DNA of 64,000 bases from the NCBI RefSeq assembly GCF_021608265.1, contig NZ_JAKIHP010000006.1, positions 1 to 64,000 on the forward strand. Reading direction: 5' to 3'. The DNA is from Flavobacterium wongokense. Its GTDB lineage: Bacteria > Bacteroidota > Bacteroidia > Flavobacteriales > Flavobacteriaceae. The notes under the pieces were generated by a model. The model searched no databases and had not been told where the DNA came from. It worked only from the letters and a program-made list of their open reading frames with translations. How positions within the stretch are numbered: position 1 is the first letter of the stretch; each line of letters starts with the position of its first letter. Both the position numbers and the translations under genes were made by a program. Of the stretch, positions 42,098 through 50,587 are shown in pieces.

Positions 42098-42884
42098 CTA
42101 TATTAAAGACAAAACCAATTTTTCTCCTGAATACGGAATCATCCTTGGTTCAGGATTAGGAAACTTCACTGAAGATATCACTATCGAATTTACATTGCCT
42201 TATAGTGAAATCCCGAATTTCCCGGTGTCAACGGTTCACGGTCATAAAGGAGCCCTTATTTTTGGTGCCATAGGCGATAAGAAAGTGATGGCAATGGCTG
42301 GCCGTTTCCATTTCTATGAAGGATACGATATGAAACAGGTTACGTTTCCGGTGCGTGTGATGAAACACCTTGGTATTTCAAAATTAATCGTTTCAAATGC
42401 TTCTGGTGGCGTAAATTCTGATTATGAAGTAGGTTCGGTTGTAATCATCAAAGATCATATCAATATGTTCCCTGAACATCCATTGCGAGGAAAAAACGAC
42501 GAGCGTTTTGGCCCACGTTTCCTAAACATGAACGAAGCCTACAATAAGTCGATGATTGCGAAAGCTAAAGCAATAGCGAAAGAAAATAACATTACTGTTT
42601 TTGACGGAGTATACCTTGGTTTACAAGGGCCAACATTTGAAACCTTTGCCGAATACAAAATGGTCAAAATCCTTGGCGCAGATTGCGTGGGAATGTCAAC
42701 AGTTCCTGAAGTGATTGTGGCGCGGCACATGGATATTGAATGTTTTGGTTTGTCTGTCATTACCGATATGGGCGATGTGGAAACCGCAATGGAAGATGTA
42801 AGCCATGAAGAGGTTTTGAAAGCTGCCGCAAAAGCTGAGCCTCACGTTCGAAAGTTAATCAGGGAATTGATTATGCAGTTTTAA
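42069..42884 (+). CDS. Purine nucleoside phosphorylase (trimeric, PNP-I type)
   Basis: The 271-residue protein has the phosphate-binding loop ILGSGLGNF, VHGHKG, ASGGVNSDYEVG, GPTFETFAEYKM and GMSTVPEVI, typical of low-molecular-mass PNP acting on inosine and guanosine in purine salvage. The start at 42069 lies inside lpxK; the sequence from MFELVQDTVNYI matches the family's N-terminal helix. Its stop codon overlaps the stop of the convergent hybrid kinase on four shared bases, leaving no intergenic terminator. Confidence 0.93.
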   Translation: MFELVQDTVNYIKDKTNFSPEYGIILGSGLGNFTEDITIEFTLPYSEIPNFPVSTVHGHKGALIFGAIGDKKVMAMAGRFHFYEGYDMKQVTFPVRVMKHLGISKLIVSNASGGVNSDYEVGSVVIIKDHINMFPEHPLRGKNDERFGPRFLNMNEAYNKSMIAKAKAIAKENNITVFDGVYLGLQGPTFETFAEYKMVKILGADCVGMSTVPEVIVARHMDIECFGLSVITDMGDVETAMEDVSHEEVLKAAAKAEPHVRKLIRELIMQF

Positions 42885-45049
42885 GCTAAGTTATTGGCAA
42901 TAACCCTATAGAAATTTTCCGGTTCAAATGGTTTGGTGATCACATCGGTCATCCCAAACGACAACAGCATTTCCCTATTTTCATTCAGCGAAATGGCGGT
43001 TAGTGCGATGATTGGTTTTTTCTCGTCAAACTCTCGTATTTTCTGGGTGGCAATGGTTCCGTTGATTCCCGGTAAATGTACGTCCATTAGCACCAAATCA
43101 AAGCTGTTTTCCCTGCTCAGCATCTCAACCGCTTCTTCACCATTATCGATGATAAAGCATTTGATTTCTTTTTTCTCAAGCATTTTCTTGGTGACCATCT
43201 GGTTGATTTTGTTGTCTTCAACCACCAATATGCTTTTGCCTTTCAGTACTTCATCCGAGTAAAGATTCTCTTTTTCAAGTACTACTTCTTTCTTGCCGTT
43301 GAAAAGGTTTAGTTCAAAATCAAAAGTAGTTCCGCTGCCCACTTCACTTTTCAGGTTGATTTCTCCGCCCAATAAATCGACAATTTTCTTAACGATGGTC
43401 AACCCCAAACCGGTCCCGCCATATTTCCTATTGATTTCTATCGAACCTTGTGAGAAGCTTTCAAAGATGGTTTCCTGTTTGTCTTCGGGAATCCCAATTC
43501 CGGTATCGCTTACGGCAAAATTGATGCGTGTGTAATCATCACCGGTTTCCACCACTTTGGCAACAACCTTTACTTCGCCATTTTGGGTAAACTTCAAAGC
43601 GTTATTGATAAGGTTGATGAATATCTGCGAAAGCTTTGTTGGATCACCTAACAGCATTTCAGGAACGTCGTCGTGGATTTCCAATACAAACCTATTATTG
43701 TTGTTGGTGGCGATTTCGGTCATCGAATTTTTGATATCCAATAGCAATTGTTTGATGTTGAAATCGATGTATTCAATTTCGATATTATTCGATTCAATAC
43801 GGTTGATTTCCAAAATCTCATTGATGAACGTCAACAGGTAATTCCCCGAAAACTTTAATGAATTTAAATAATGAAGCTGGTTTTCCTTCGGATTGTCTTC
43901 AATCAGTAAGTGCGTGATTCCGTTAATCGCATTCAAAGGCGTACGCAGCTCGTGGCTTACCGTTGATAAAAATTCGGCTCTGGCTTTTGATGCTTTTTCT
44001 GCATTGTCTTTGGCAATCTGCAATTCAAAATTCTTTTCCTTTAAGGTGTTATTCGACTGCGTTCTGATGATGTTATTCTTGTATAATGACAAACTCAAAA
44101 GCGAAAGGATAGTAATTAGCGCAATCGCCAGGATACTGATCAGCTTGGCAAACTTGTTGGTTTTCTGCTGCGCCTCATTTTCCTTAGTCATTTGATCAAT
44201 TTCCTTCAAACGCTCGCTTTCCTTAAAATCGACATAATCATTGACGTCGAGTTTTTTATTGTTCAAATGGGCAATGCTGTCCTTCAGTTCCAAATGTGCC
44301 TTCAGGTAGTTGTGGGATTTTTTAAGGTCCAAAAGCTTTTCATAAGTCACACTCAATTCCAACAGGATTTTTGCCTTCTGGTCTAAATTCTTGTCTGCTG
44401 TACTCAATGTCAAAGCCCTGCTAAGATAGTTTACCGCTAAATTATTGTGATTCAGTTTTTGCTCAATGGTTCCCAATTGGTACAAAGCTTCCGCTTTGGT
44501 TTTGAATATGTCCTTCGAATCATCTTTGGAAATGATGACGTTGAATAATTTGTAGGCTTGTTCAATTTTGCCATTGTTTTTATAAAGTATCCCTTTTTGA
44601 AGATTCAGGAACTGCGAGGTGTCGATTTTGAGTACATCATAAATCGATTGTGATTTATCGAAATTGGCTTCCGCTTTTGTAAATTCTTCCAAACTCATAT
44701 AACAAAGACCAATGTTGTAATAACACAAAGCATAGTCGGTCGACGGATGCAACTGGCTATAGGCATCGGCACTTTTGGTAAAGGTTTCTATGGCATCGTT
44801 CATTTTCTTCAGGTCAAAATAGGTTGTGCCTAAAGAAAATAAAGCATCGCCCTGACCTTTGATGTTGTTTTTGGCCTTGGCATAATTGTATGCCTTTTGG
44901 GAAAATGCTAGGGAAGATTTATAGTTATCCGCTTTTTTATTGAAGTTGGCCAACTGAATGAAATAGGCAGTGCTGTCAACTTTTGAAGCTGATTTTTTTT
45001 GCCCGAAAAAGACAAAAGGCATGCACATGAAAATCCAAATCCATTTCAT
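42881..45049 (-). CDS. Hybrid histidine kinase with TPR sensor and receiver domain
   Basis: The 722-residue protein has a signal peptide, TPR repeats (~30-260) expected in the periplasm, a transmembrane helix (~302-323), a HisKA domain (FLSTVSHELRTPLNAI, His366), an HATPase domain (NLINNALKFT, DTGIGIP, GGTGLGLTI) and a C-terminal receiver (acidic 611-612, Asp656 in LMDVHLP, Lys706). It lacks a DNA-binding output, so signal must pass on by phosphorelay to another protein, perhaps a lone receiver. No partner gene is adjacent. Confidence 0.93.
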   Translation of the reverse strand: MKWIWIFMCMPFVFFGQKKSASKVDSTAYFIQLANFNKKADNYKSSLAFSQKAYNYAKAKNNIKGQGDALFSLGTTYFDLKKMNDAIETFTKSADAYSQLHPSTDYALCYYNIGLCYMSLEEFTKAEANFDKSQSIYDVLKIDTSQFLNLQKGILYKNNGKIEQAYKLFNVIISKDDSKDIFKTKAEALYQLGTIEQKLNHNNLAVNYLSRALTLSTADKNLDQKAKILLELSVTYEKLLDLKKSHNYLKAHLELKDSIAHLNNKKLDVNDYVDFKESERLKEIDQMTKENEAQQKTNKFAKLISILAIALITILSLLSLSLYKNNIIRTQSNNTLKEKNFELQIAKDNAEKASKARAEFLSTVSHELRTPLNAINGITHLLIEDNPKENQLHYLNSLKFSGNYLLTFINEILEINRIESNNIEIEYIDFNIKQLLLDIKNSMTEIATNNNNRFVLEIHDDVPEMLLGDPTKLSQIFINLINNALKFTQNGEVKVVAKVVETGDDYTRINFAVSDTGIGIPEDKQETIFESFSQGSIEINRKYGGTGLGLTIVKKIVDLLGGEINLKSEVGSGTTFDFELNLFNGKKEVVLEKENLYSDEVLKGKSILVVEDNKINQMVTKKMLEKKEIKCFIIDNGEEAVEMLSRENSFDLVLMDVHLPGINGTIATQKIREFDEKKPIIALTAISLNENREMLLSFGMTDVITKPFEPENFYRVIANNLA

Positions 45050-45093
45050 TTGAGAGTGTCCAATAAAAGTTAGGGATGCTAAAAATAGGGAAA

Positions 45094-46086
45094 TTATTGT
45101 TTTAACAAAACAATTAAGTCGATTATTCGGGAAGAATATCCAATTTCGTTGTCATACCAACCAACGACTTTTACCATTTTTCCAATAACAGAAGTCAGTT
45201 GCGCATCAAAAAGGCAGGAATTCCTATTACCCAGAATATCAACAGAAACGATAGGGTCTTCAGTGTAATCAAGTATTCCCTTAAGGTTTGATACAGAAGC
45301 AGTTTTAAAGGCAGCATTGATTTCAGCAATCGAAACCTCTTTCTTTACGTAGCAGGTAATGTCGGTTAACGAGCCATCAGGAACGGGAACACGAATGCCG
45401 CTTCCACCGATTTTTCCTTCCATTTCAGGGAATATCTTTGTCAGTGCCTTCGCTGCACCGGTTGTTGTCGGAACGATTGACTGGCTTGCACCACGGGCAC
45501 GGCGTAAGTCTTTATGCGGCTGATCGTGTAAACTTTGGTCGGTGGTGTAGGAGTGAACCGTAGTGATATAAGCCTGCTCAATGCCGCAAAGTTCGTTGAT
45601 AATCTTAATCATTGGCGCCGCATTGTTGGTCGTACAGCTCGCATTGGAAACTATATTTTCGCTTCCGTCGAGTATGTTTTCGTTTACGCCAAGCACAACG
45701 GTTTTGATTTCGGGAACTTCTGATGGAGCTGAAAGGATTACTTTTTTGGCCCCAGCCAGGATATGCTTATTGATGTCTTCAAACTTATTGTATTTACCGG
45801 TACTTTCAATTACGAAGTCGATGCCGTCCCAGTTCAGATCGCTTATTTCCCTTTCGTGGTAAAACAGATACCCTTTGCCGTCAACAATTATCGATTGGTC
45901 GTCATACGAAACCCCGTAAGGCAAAACACCGTGAATGCTGTCGTATTTTATCAGGTGTGCCATGGTCTTATTGTCGGCAATATCATTGATGGCGACAACT
46001 TCAATAGATGGATGATTGATCAGCAATCGGAAAAGATTCCTTCCGATTCTTCCAAAACCATTGATGGCAACACGAGTTTTTTTCAT
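45094..46086 (-). CDS. gap: Type I glyceraldehyde-3-phosphate dehydrogenase
   Basis: The 330-residue protein has the NAD-binding start VAINGFGRIGRN, Asp35 in INDIAD (which favours NAD over NADP), catalytic Cys151 in SNASCTTN, His178 in TTVHSYT, and WYDNEIGYSSR near the end. It oxidises glyceraldehyde 3-phosphate in glycolysis or the reverse in gluconeogenesis. The usual second cysteine of the CTTNC motif is Asn155, a difference from most paralogues, so this could be a second, more gluconeogenic isoenzyme. It lies 30 bases after lipA on the same strand. Confidence 0.93.
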   Translation of the reverse strand: MKKTRVAINGFGRIGRNLFRLLINHPSIEVVAINDIADNKTMAHLIKYDSIHGVLPYGVSYDDQSIIVDGKGYLFYHEREISDLNWDGIDFVIESTGKYNKFEDINKHILAGAKKVILSAPSEVPEIKTVVLGVNENILDGSENIVSNASCTTNNAAPMIKIINELCGIEQAYITTVHSYTTDQSLHDQPHKDLRRARGASQSIVPTTTGAAKALTKIFPEMEGKIGGSGIRVPVPDGSLTDITCYVKKEVSIAEINAAFKTASVSNLKGILDYTEDPIVSVDILGNRNSCLFDAQLTSVIGKMVKVVGWYDNEIGYSSRIIDLIVLLKQ

Positions 46087-46116
46087 TTAAAATTTAGAAT
46101 TCAAAATTTAGAATAA

Positions 46117-46986
46117 TTATAAAATGTGTTTCTCAGCGTGATAGGAAGAACGCACCAAAGCACCACTTTCTACATGGCGGAACCCCATTTCCTTTCCTAG
46201 TTTTTCGTATTTTTCGAATTGTTCCGGAGTGATGAATTCTTTTACAGGCAGGTGTTTTTTACTTGGCTGCAGATATTGGCCAATGGTTACAATATCTACA
46301 TTTTGCTCACGCAGGTCTTTCATCGTTTGGATAACCTCTTCCTCAGTTTCGCCAAGCCCAAGCATAATTCCCGATTTGGTCCTACGGATTCCTTTATCTT
46401 TTAAGTATTTCAAAACAGCGAGGCTTCGGTCGTATTTCGCCTGGATACGTACTTCACGGGTCAAACGGCGCACGGTTTCCACATTGTGTGAAACCACTTC
46501 CGGATTTGCTTCTACAATCCTGTCGATGATTCTTTCCACGCCCTGAAAGTCGGGAATCAAGGTTTCCAACGTGGTTTCAGGATTCATTCGGCGGATTGCC
46601 TGAACGGTTTCCAACCAAATGATGGAACCCATATCCTTCAAATCATCGCGGTCAACGCTGGTAATTACGGCATGTTTGATTTTCATGATTTTGATGGAAC
46701 GCGCTACTTTCTCTGGTTCATCCCAATCTACCGTTTCGGGTCTTCCGGTTTTTACACCACAAAAACCACACGAACGCGTACAGATGTTCCCCAGTATCAT
46801 AAAGGTTGCTGTTCCTTCGCCCCAGCATTCACCCATATTTGGGCAGCTTCCTGAGGTGCAAATGGTGTTGAGCTTGTATTTATCAACAAGCCCTCGAAGT
46901 TCGGTATATTTTTGTCCAATAGGAAGTTTTACCTTTAGCCATTTTGGCTTGCCTACTGGTAACGAAGTATCAATAACAGATTCCAT
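46117..46986 (-). CDS. lipA: Lipoyl synthase
   Basis: The 289-residue protein has both iron-sulfur cluster motifs: auxiliary cysteines 43, 48 and 54 ([12 protein letters not shown]) and radical-SAM cysteines 69, 73 and 76 (CTRSCGFC), plus the C-terminal SSYHAEK with the serine ligand of the auxiliary cluster. It inserts two sulfurs into octanoyl groups on lipoyl-dependent enzymes. Two overlapping -7 boxes lie upstream. The gap gene follows, perhaps from the same transcript. Confidence 0.96.
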   Translation of the reverse strand: MESVIDTSLPVGKPKWLKVKLPIGQKYTELRGLVDKYKLNTICTSGSCPNMGECWGEGTATFMILGNICTRSCGFCGVKTGRPETVDWDEPEKVARSIKIMKIKHAVITSVDRDDLKDMGSIIWLETVQAIRRMNPETTLETLIPDFQGVERIIDRIVEANPEVVSHNVETVRRLTREVRIQAKYDRSLAVLKYLKDKGIRRTKSGIMLGLGETEEEVIQTMKDLREQNVDIVTIGQYLQPSKKHLPVKEFITPEQFEKYEKLGKEMGFRHVESGALVRSSYHAEKHIL

Positions 46987-47005
46987 GCATCATTTTTTTG
47001 CGATA

Positions 47006-47021
47006 CAAAGATACAAAGGTA
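47006..47021 (-). promoter_or_regulatory. Two adjacent -7 boxes upstream of lipA
   Basis: The minus strand reads TACCTTTG (47014-47021) directly followed by TATCTTTG (47006-47013), both exact TAnnTTTG matches in tandem. The lipA ATG is about 20 bases downstream of the second. Confidence 0.55.
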
Positions 47022-47062
47022 AATGTTAGAATGGCGTTAAGAAAGTTTGGATTTTTTAGCTT

Positions 47063-47908
47063 TTACTTTCCGGCGCTTTCCCGCTTTTGTTGTTCGGCTA
47101 GGATTTTAGGCAAAAAGGGTTTTACTTCTCTTTCGATGTCACTTTCAGAAAGGTTTAATGCCTTCGGTTTTTTTGCCAATTGGGACCACGGTTTTGGTGC
47201 ATCAAAATCATAGCTTCCGAAAACCACAACCGGAGTACCGTTGAACTTAACTGTTTGATCATTCACCAATATCCATTGGTCAGCCCAATCGTAAAGATAT
47301 TTGGCGTCGCGTTCCTGTAACCTCAAACAGGAGTGAGATGCAGGATAACCCGGCAATTCATATTGGTGGAAACCCACACCCAATTTATTGGCGATGTTAA
47401 AATTCCATCTCAAATCCCACTCATCGTTAAACGTGCTGGTGGTTTTTTCGGCTTTCCAGTTGCAGAAGAACAGGCCTGTTGGGGTTTTGTCAGCGCGTCG
47501 GCCCATGTTTGTTGGTCCGGTCCGAATCAACTCACCATATTCATAAGCGGCAAAGGTTTGTGTTGCATACGAAAAGAGGATTATTTTTTTTACATCGCTC
47601 AGCGCATCCACCTCAAACGGGAACGGCAGGTAGTAGGCCATGTCTCCGCTCAAATCTTTTGGAACTATAATAGAGTCCATTTTGACAATATTCGCCCTAT
47701 CAGTTCTATTTACAGCAAGTACAATCCATATTTTGGAGCTGTCGCTTGTGGTGGCAAGAAAGCTTTTGGTTTTTTCAAAATGATAGCCAAATGATTTGGG
47801 TTTCACCCTTGTTGGTACTGTTTTTTTATGGGTTGAAGGAGTTTTATTTTCATGTTTACACGAAACAAGAGCCATAAAAAAGCTGAGGATAACAATGTAT
47901 TTTTTCAT
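47063..47908 (-). CDS. YkuD-family L,D-transpeptidase-like lipoprotein
   Basis: From the ATG at 47908 the 281-residue protein has a lipoprotein signal ending ALVSC (Cys17); an earlier in-frame start would add 13 residues ahead of the signal and is unlikely. The C-terminal half has the YkuD catalytic region: TGPTNMGRRADKTPTG, then His181 in GFHQY and SHSCLRL with catalytic Cys194. The canonical motif is SHGC, so glycine is replaced by serine. L,D-transpeptidases cross-link peptidoglycan or attach lipoproteins to it. The envelope location and motif make this role likely but unproven. Confidence 0.8.
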   Translation of the reverse strand: MKKYIVILSFFMALVSCKHENKTPSTHKKTVPTRVKPKSFGYHFEKTKSFLATTSDSSKIWIVLAVNRTDRANIVKMDSIIVPKDLSGDMAYYLPFPFEVDALSDVKKIILFSYATQTFAAYEYGELIRTGPTNMGRRADKTPTGLFFCNWKAEKTTSTFNDEWDLRWNFNIANKLGVGFHQYELPGYPASHSCLRLQERDAKYLYDWADQWILVNDQTVKFNGTPVVVFGSYDFDAPKPWSQLAKKPKALNLSESDIEREVKPFLPKILAEQQKRESAGK

Positions 47909-47995
47909 AACAGTAGATTTGTTACGGTAAAATTGCCGATTTCCCAAGCCTGGTGCGTTATATAATTTTGGAGATTTGTTATGGATTAAAAAATA

Positions 47996-50248
47996 TTATT
48001 TTCCACTTTCATTGATAAGCTGCCGGTAAATGTCTTTAGCATTTTCATAATCCTTTTTGGCGGCTTCAATTTCATTAGGGGCAATTTTTGCTTTCTTTTG
48101 CTCCCAACAGGCATCGACCGCTTTCAAACACCATTCAGCGCTTTTCTTTTCAGCCCTGATGGGTTTTTTATCAACCAAAACAAAAATAGGGTTGGAGTGT
48201 GAAGAGGGTAAAATCCGCAGGGCAACCCAACTACTTTTGTCGATATTGGTTTCAAACTTAAGGTCTGTCAATTTTCCATCGGCGGTAATTTCCTTTTTAG
48301 CTACGGCAATGCCGTTTACAATCAATTCGACAAAAACATTCCTCGATGTCCCTAAACGGGCACGTTCAATATTCCAAAAAGGTTTTTGCGCCCAGACATT
48401 GCCTTCGAGGTCGAGTTTTTTAATATTGGGATCAATTTCCTCATTAAGGTAAGCGGCCACTTTTGCTGTTACGGTTACCTTTGAAGGTTTCGACAGGTTC
48501 AATTCGCTGTTGTCTTTGCCCATCTCACTTTGGTTTACCTTAAAATCGAATATATGGCTCTTGCCTTCGGAAGTATAAGTCCGTCCCTGCTTCAATCCTT
48601 CAATCCAGCTGTCAAAGGTCAGGGTGTTGTCTAATTTTACATAACTCCTGCCATGTGCTACCTTATCATCACTCATACAGGGAAAGTCGGTCTCGCCACT
48701 TATTCTTGTCCGAAAGCCACAATTCAGTGTATGGTACCAAATGTTGAGTTCCCAACTGGGCGGAGTATCCATGGTCGATATAAAGTCAACCAGGTTCTGT
48801 GTTACCGCGACTATGTATTCATTGGCACCGATGCCGTCAAAACGCGGCATTTCATAATTGGGCAGTGAATCATTTCGAACATCCAACCCCAAGCCACTGT
48901 GTGCATACCCTGTTATGGCATTTTGGGCTTTTGCCCATCTTAGGATTGGCAGGGTATAAGTGGGCCATTCGTTCAGGCTGTTGGCATTTGGGTAATACTG
49001 GTCCTTCAAACGCAATAAAACCAAATGGCCGGCGTGGCTGCTTGGGAATCCGGAAATCTCTAAATCATACCGGAGCAGATTGTCTTTGGTGGAAAGTTTG
49101 TTGTCCTTCCCTTCGAAAAATTGCTTTTGATGGTCATAACCTGGCCCCCAGGTCAAAACACATCCTACGTTTACGCCTTCGCCCAGTATGTGCCGCATCA
49201 TATCCTGAGGATCTACGCCCTGAGTGGGAGAAGTGTAATGCGAACATCCTGCGGCATGAATGTGGTGGTCGCCGCTAAACCAGCCGTATAGTGTTGGGTC
49301 AATCCATCTTTCTAAATTAGCCGAAAACGTTTGACTGGCCTTGTTTTCAACGTTTAGGATTTTGGTTCTGGAATGGTATTCTGGGCCTTTGCCATACGTT
49401 ATGCTGTATTCCCCAACAGGTAGTTCAATGAATTCATTATCAGCTCTGTAAACCTGTGGCTGGAAAAAGAAATCGGGTGCCAGCCTTTTTGCCTGGCTTG
49501 GATAAATGTGTCCTTGTTTGTCTTTTATGATAAATGAAGCTGTTGTGGGTAGCTGTTTTTCGTCTTTGACTGTCAATTTTATTTTTTGTGAAGGGATGCA
49601 GGTAAAAAGGATATTTACTTCGTTCCTAAATCCAATATCCTGTGTAGATTTACCGCAGTCGAATTCAAATTTGGCCGCGCGTTTCCCCGAATCCCTGCTG
49701 TACAGCTGAACGATAAAGTATTCCGTTTCCAGCCCTGAAAGCGAAGGCTTCATAGGTTCGTTGGTGTATAAACCCAAGTCGAGCCAGCGGTCATTGATGT
49801 TTTGTCGGGTAACCACCGTTCCTTTTCCTGCACCAGCCATTCCGTAAATCCGTTCTCCGCCATCATACGTTCGTTTTGCCTGTTCGCTTTGTATGTTGAG
49901 GCCTGCTGTAATACCTGCCTTGTTTTGTATTTTTATTAAAAATGTTTTCCATCCGTTTTGGAATAAAACAGCTTTAGCATTTCCCTGCCCAACCTTAACA
50001 CGGCTTTCCGCATTTATTTCAATATTAAACAAAACATAACCATCAATGATTTTTTGGATGGTTTCAACACCGGCATCGCTTTCAACAGCGGTTTTAATGG
50101 CTTTTTTATCGCCGGCTTCGAGTGGAGTTCCTGTGAATTCCAGGGCTTCAATAAGGTTGTTTACATGGAAATAAAAAGGCTGTTGGTCTTGTGCGTTGCC
50201 ATTTAAAAAGCTTAGGCTTAGTAAAATAAGAAACAAAAAACGCGTCAT
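47996..50248 (-). CDS. Secreted CehA/McbA-family metallohydrolase
   Basis: The 750-residue protein has a signal peptide (MTRFLFLILLSLSFLNGNAQ). The N-terminal ~320 residues are beta-rich and include a carboxypeptidase-regulatory-like segment. The catalytic region begins at WFSGDHHIHAAGCSHY (HxH of a PHP-type metal site) and continues with GYAHSGLGLD and GETDFPCM, as in CehA/McbA-like carbohydrate or ester hydrolases. The substrate is unknown. A striking array of phased repeats lies upstream; the MFS carrier gene lies on the same strand behind that array. Confidence 0.8.
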   Translation of the reverse strand: MTRFLFLILLSLSFLNGNAQDQQPFYFHVNNLIEALEFTGTPLEAGDKKAIKTAVESDAGVETIQKIIDGYVLFNIEINAESRVKVGQGNAKAVLFQNGWKTFLIKIQNKAGITAGLNIQSEQAKRTYDGGERIYGMAGAGKGTVVTRQNINDRWLDLGLYTNEPMKPSLSGLETEYFIVQLYSRDSGKRAAKFEFDCGKSTQDIGFRNEVNILFTCIPSQKIKLTVKDEKQLPTTASFIIKDKQGHIYPSQAKRLAPDFFFQPQVYRADNEFIELPVGEYSITYGKGPEYHSRTKILNVENKASQTFSANLERWIDPTLYGWFSGDHHIHAAGCSHYTSPTQGVDPQDMMRHILGEGVNVGCVLTWGPGYDHQKQFFEGKDNKLSTKDNLLRYDLEISGFPSSHAGHLVLLRLKDQYYPNANSLNEWPTYTLPILRWAKAQNAITGYAHSGLGLDVRNDSLPNYEMPRFDGIGANEYIVAVTQNLVDFISTMDTPPSWELNIWYHTLNCGFRTRISGETDFPCMSDDKVAHGRSYVKLDNTLTFDSWIEGLKQGRTYTSEGKSHIFDFKVNQSEMGKDNSELNLSKPSKVTVTAKVAAYLNEEIDPNIKKLDLEGNVWAQKPFWNIERARLGTSRNVFVELIVNGIAVAKKEITADGKLTDLKFETNIDKSSWVALRILPSSHSNPIFVLVDKKPIRAEKKSAEWCLKAVDACWEQKKAKIAPNEIEAAKKDYENAKDIYRQLINESGK

Positions 50249-50370
50249 AGCATTGATGATTTAAAAGATGGGTTGTTTTGACTGTTGATGAGCAATAAAG
50301 GTATCAAAAAAAGTCAGAACCAATCGAAGTGAAGTTTTAAAGTATGGTTTTCTCCACTTTTGCCCAGCTG

Positions 50371-50550
50371 TTGTTCGCAACTTCTTCGCAAAAACAGCCT
50401 CTTTTGCGAACAAAACCCGAACATCACCCGAACAACATCCGAACAACCACAATAAAAGTGGCGAAAGAAGTGTTCATTAAACGTCAATAGCGTTCATTAG
50501 CGTTCAAAACGCGTAACAAGTGTTCATTACCATTCATTAGTGTTCAATTG
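50371..50550. repeat. Helically phased array of short CGAACA/GTTCA boxes
   Basis: The 339-base gap between the MFS and CehA/McbA genes holds this array. TTCGC occurs at 50374 and 50385; CGAACA starts at 50407, 50418, 50429 and 50440, an exact 11-bp period; then GTTCA or close variants start at 50472, 50492, 50502, 50522, 50532 (ATTCA) and 50542 on an exact 10-bp grid (50482 and 50512 are degenerate). CGAACA and TGTTCA are near reverse complements, so the two halves are inverted. A 9-bp hairpin (50385-50393 with 50402-50410) lies at the left. No open reading frame is convincing here. Confidence 0.75.
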
Positions 50551-50587
50551 TTTTCCAATAAAAAAATAGGGATGGTTTTCGTAAGCC

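Noticed and set aside
47333..47794. Open frame of 153 codons on the plus strand
   Set aside because: It lies fully antisense to the L,D-transpeptidase-like gene, which has clear motifs and signal peptide.
50261..50452. Open frame of 63 codons on the minus strand upstream of the CehA/McbA gene
   Set aside because: It only translates part of the phased repeat array and has no family-like features.
50371..50550. CRISPR array
   Set aside because: Units are 10-11 bp without spacers, degenerate, and there are no cas genes nearby.
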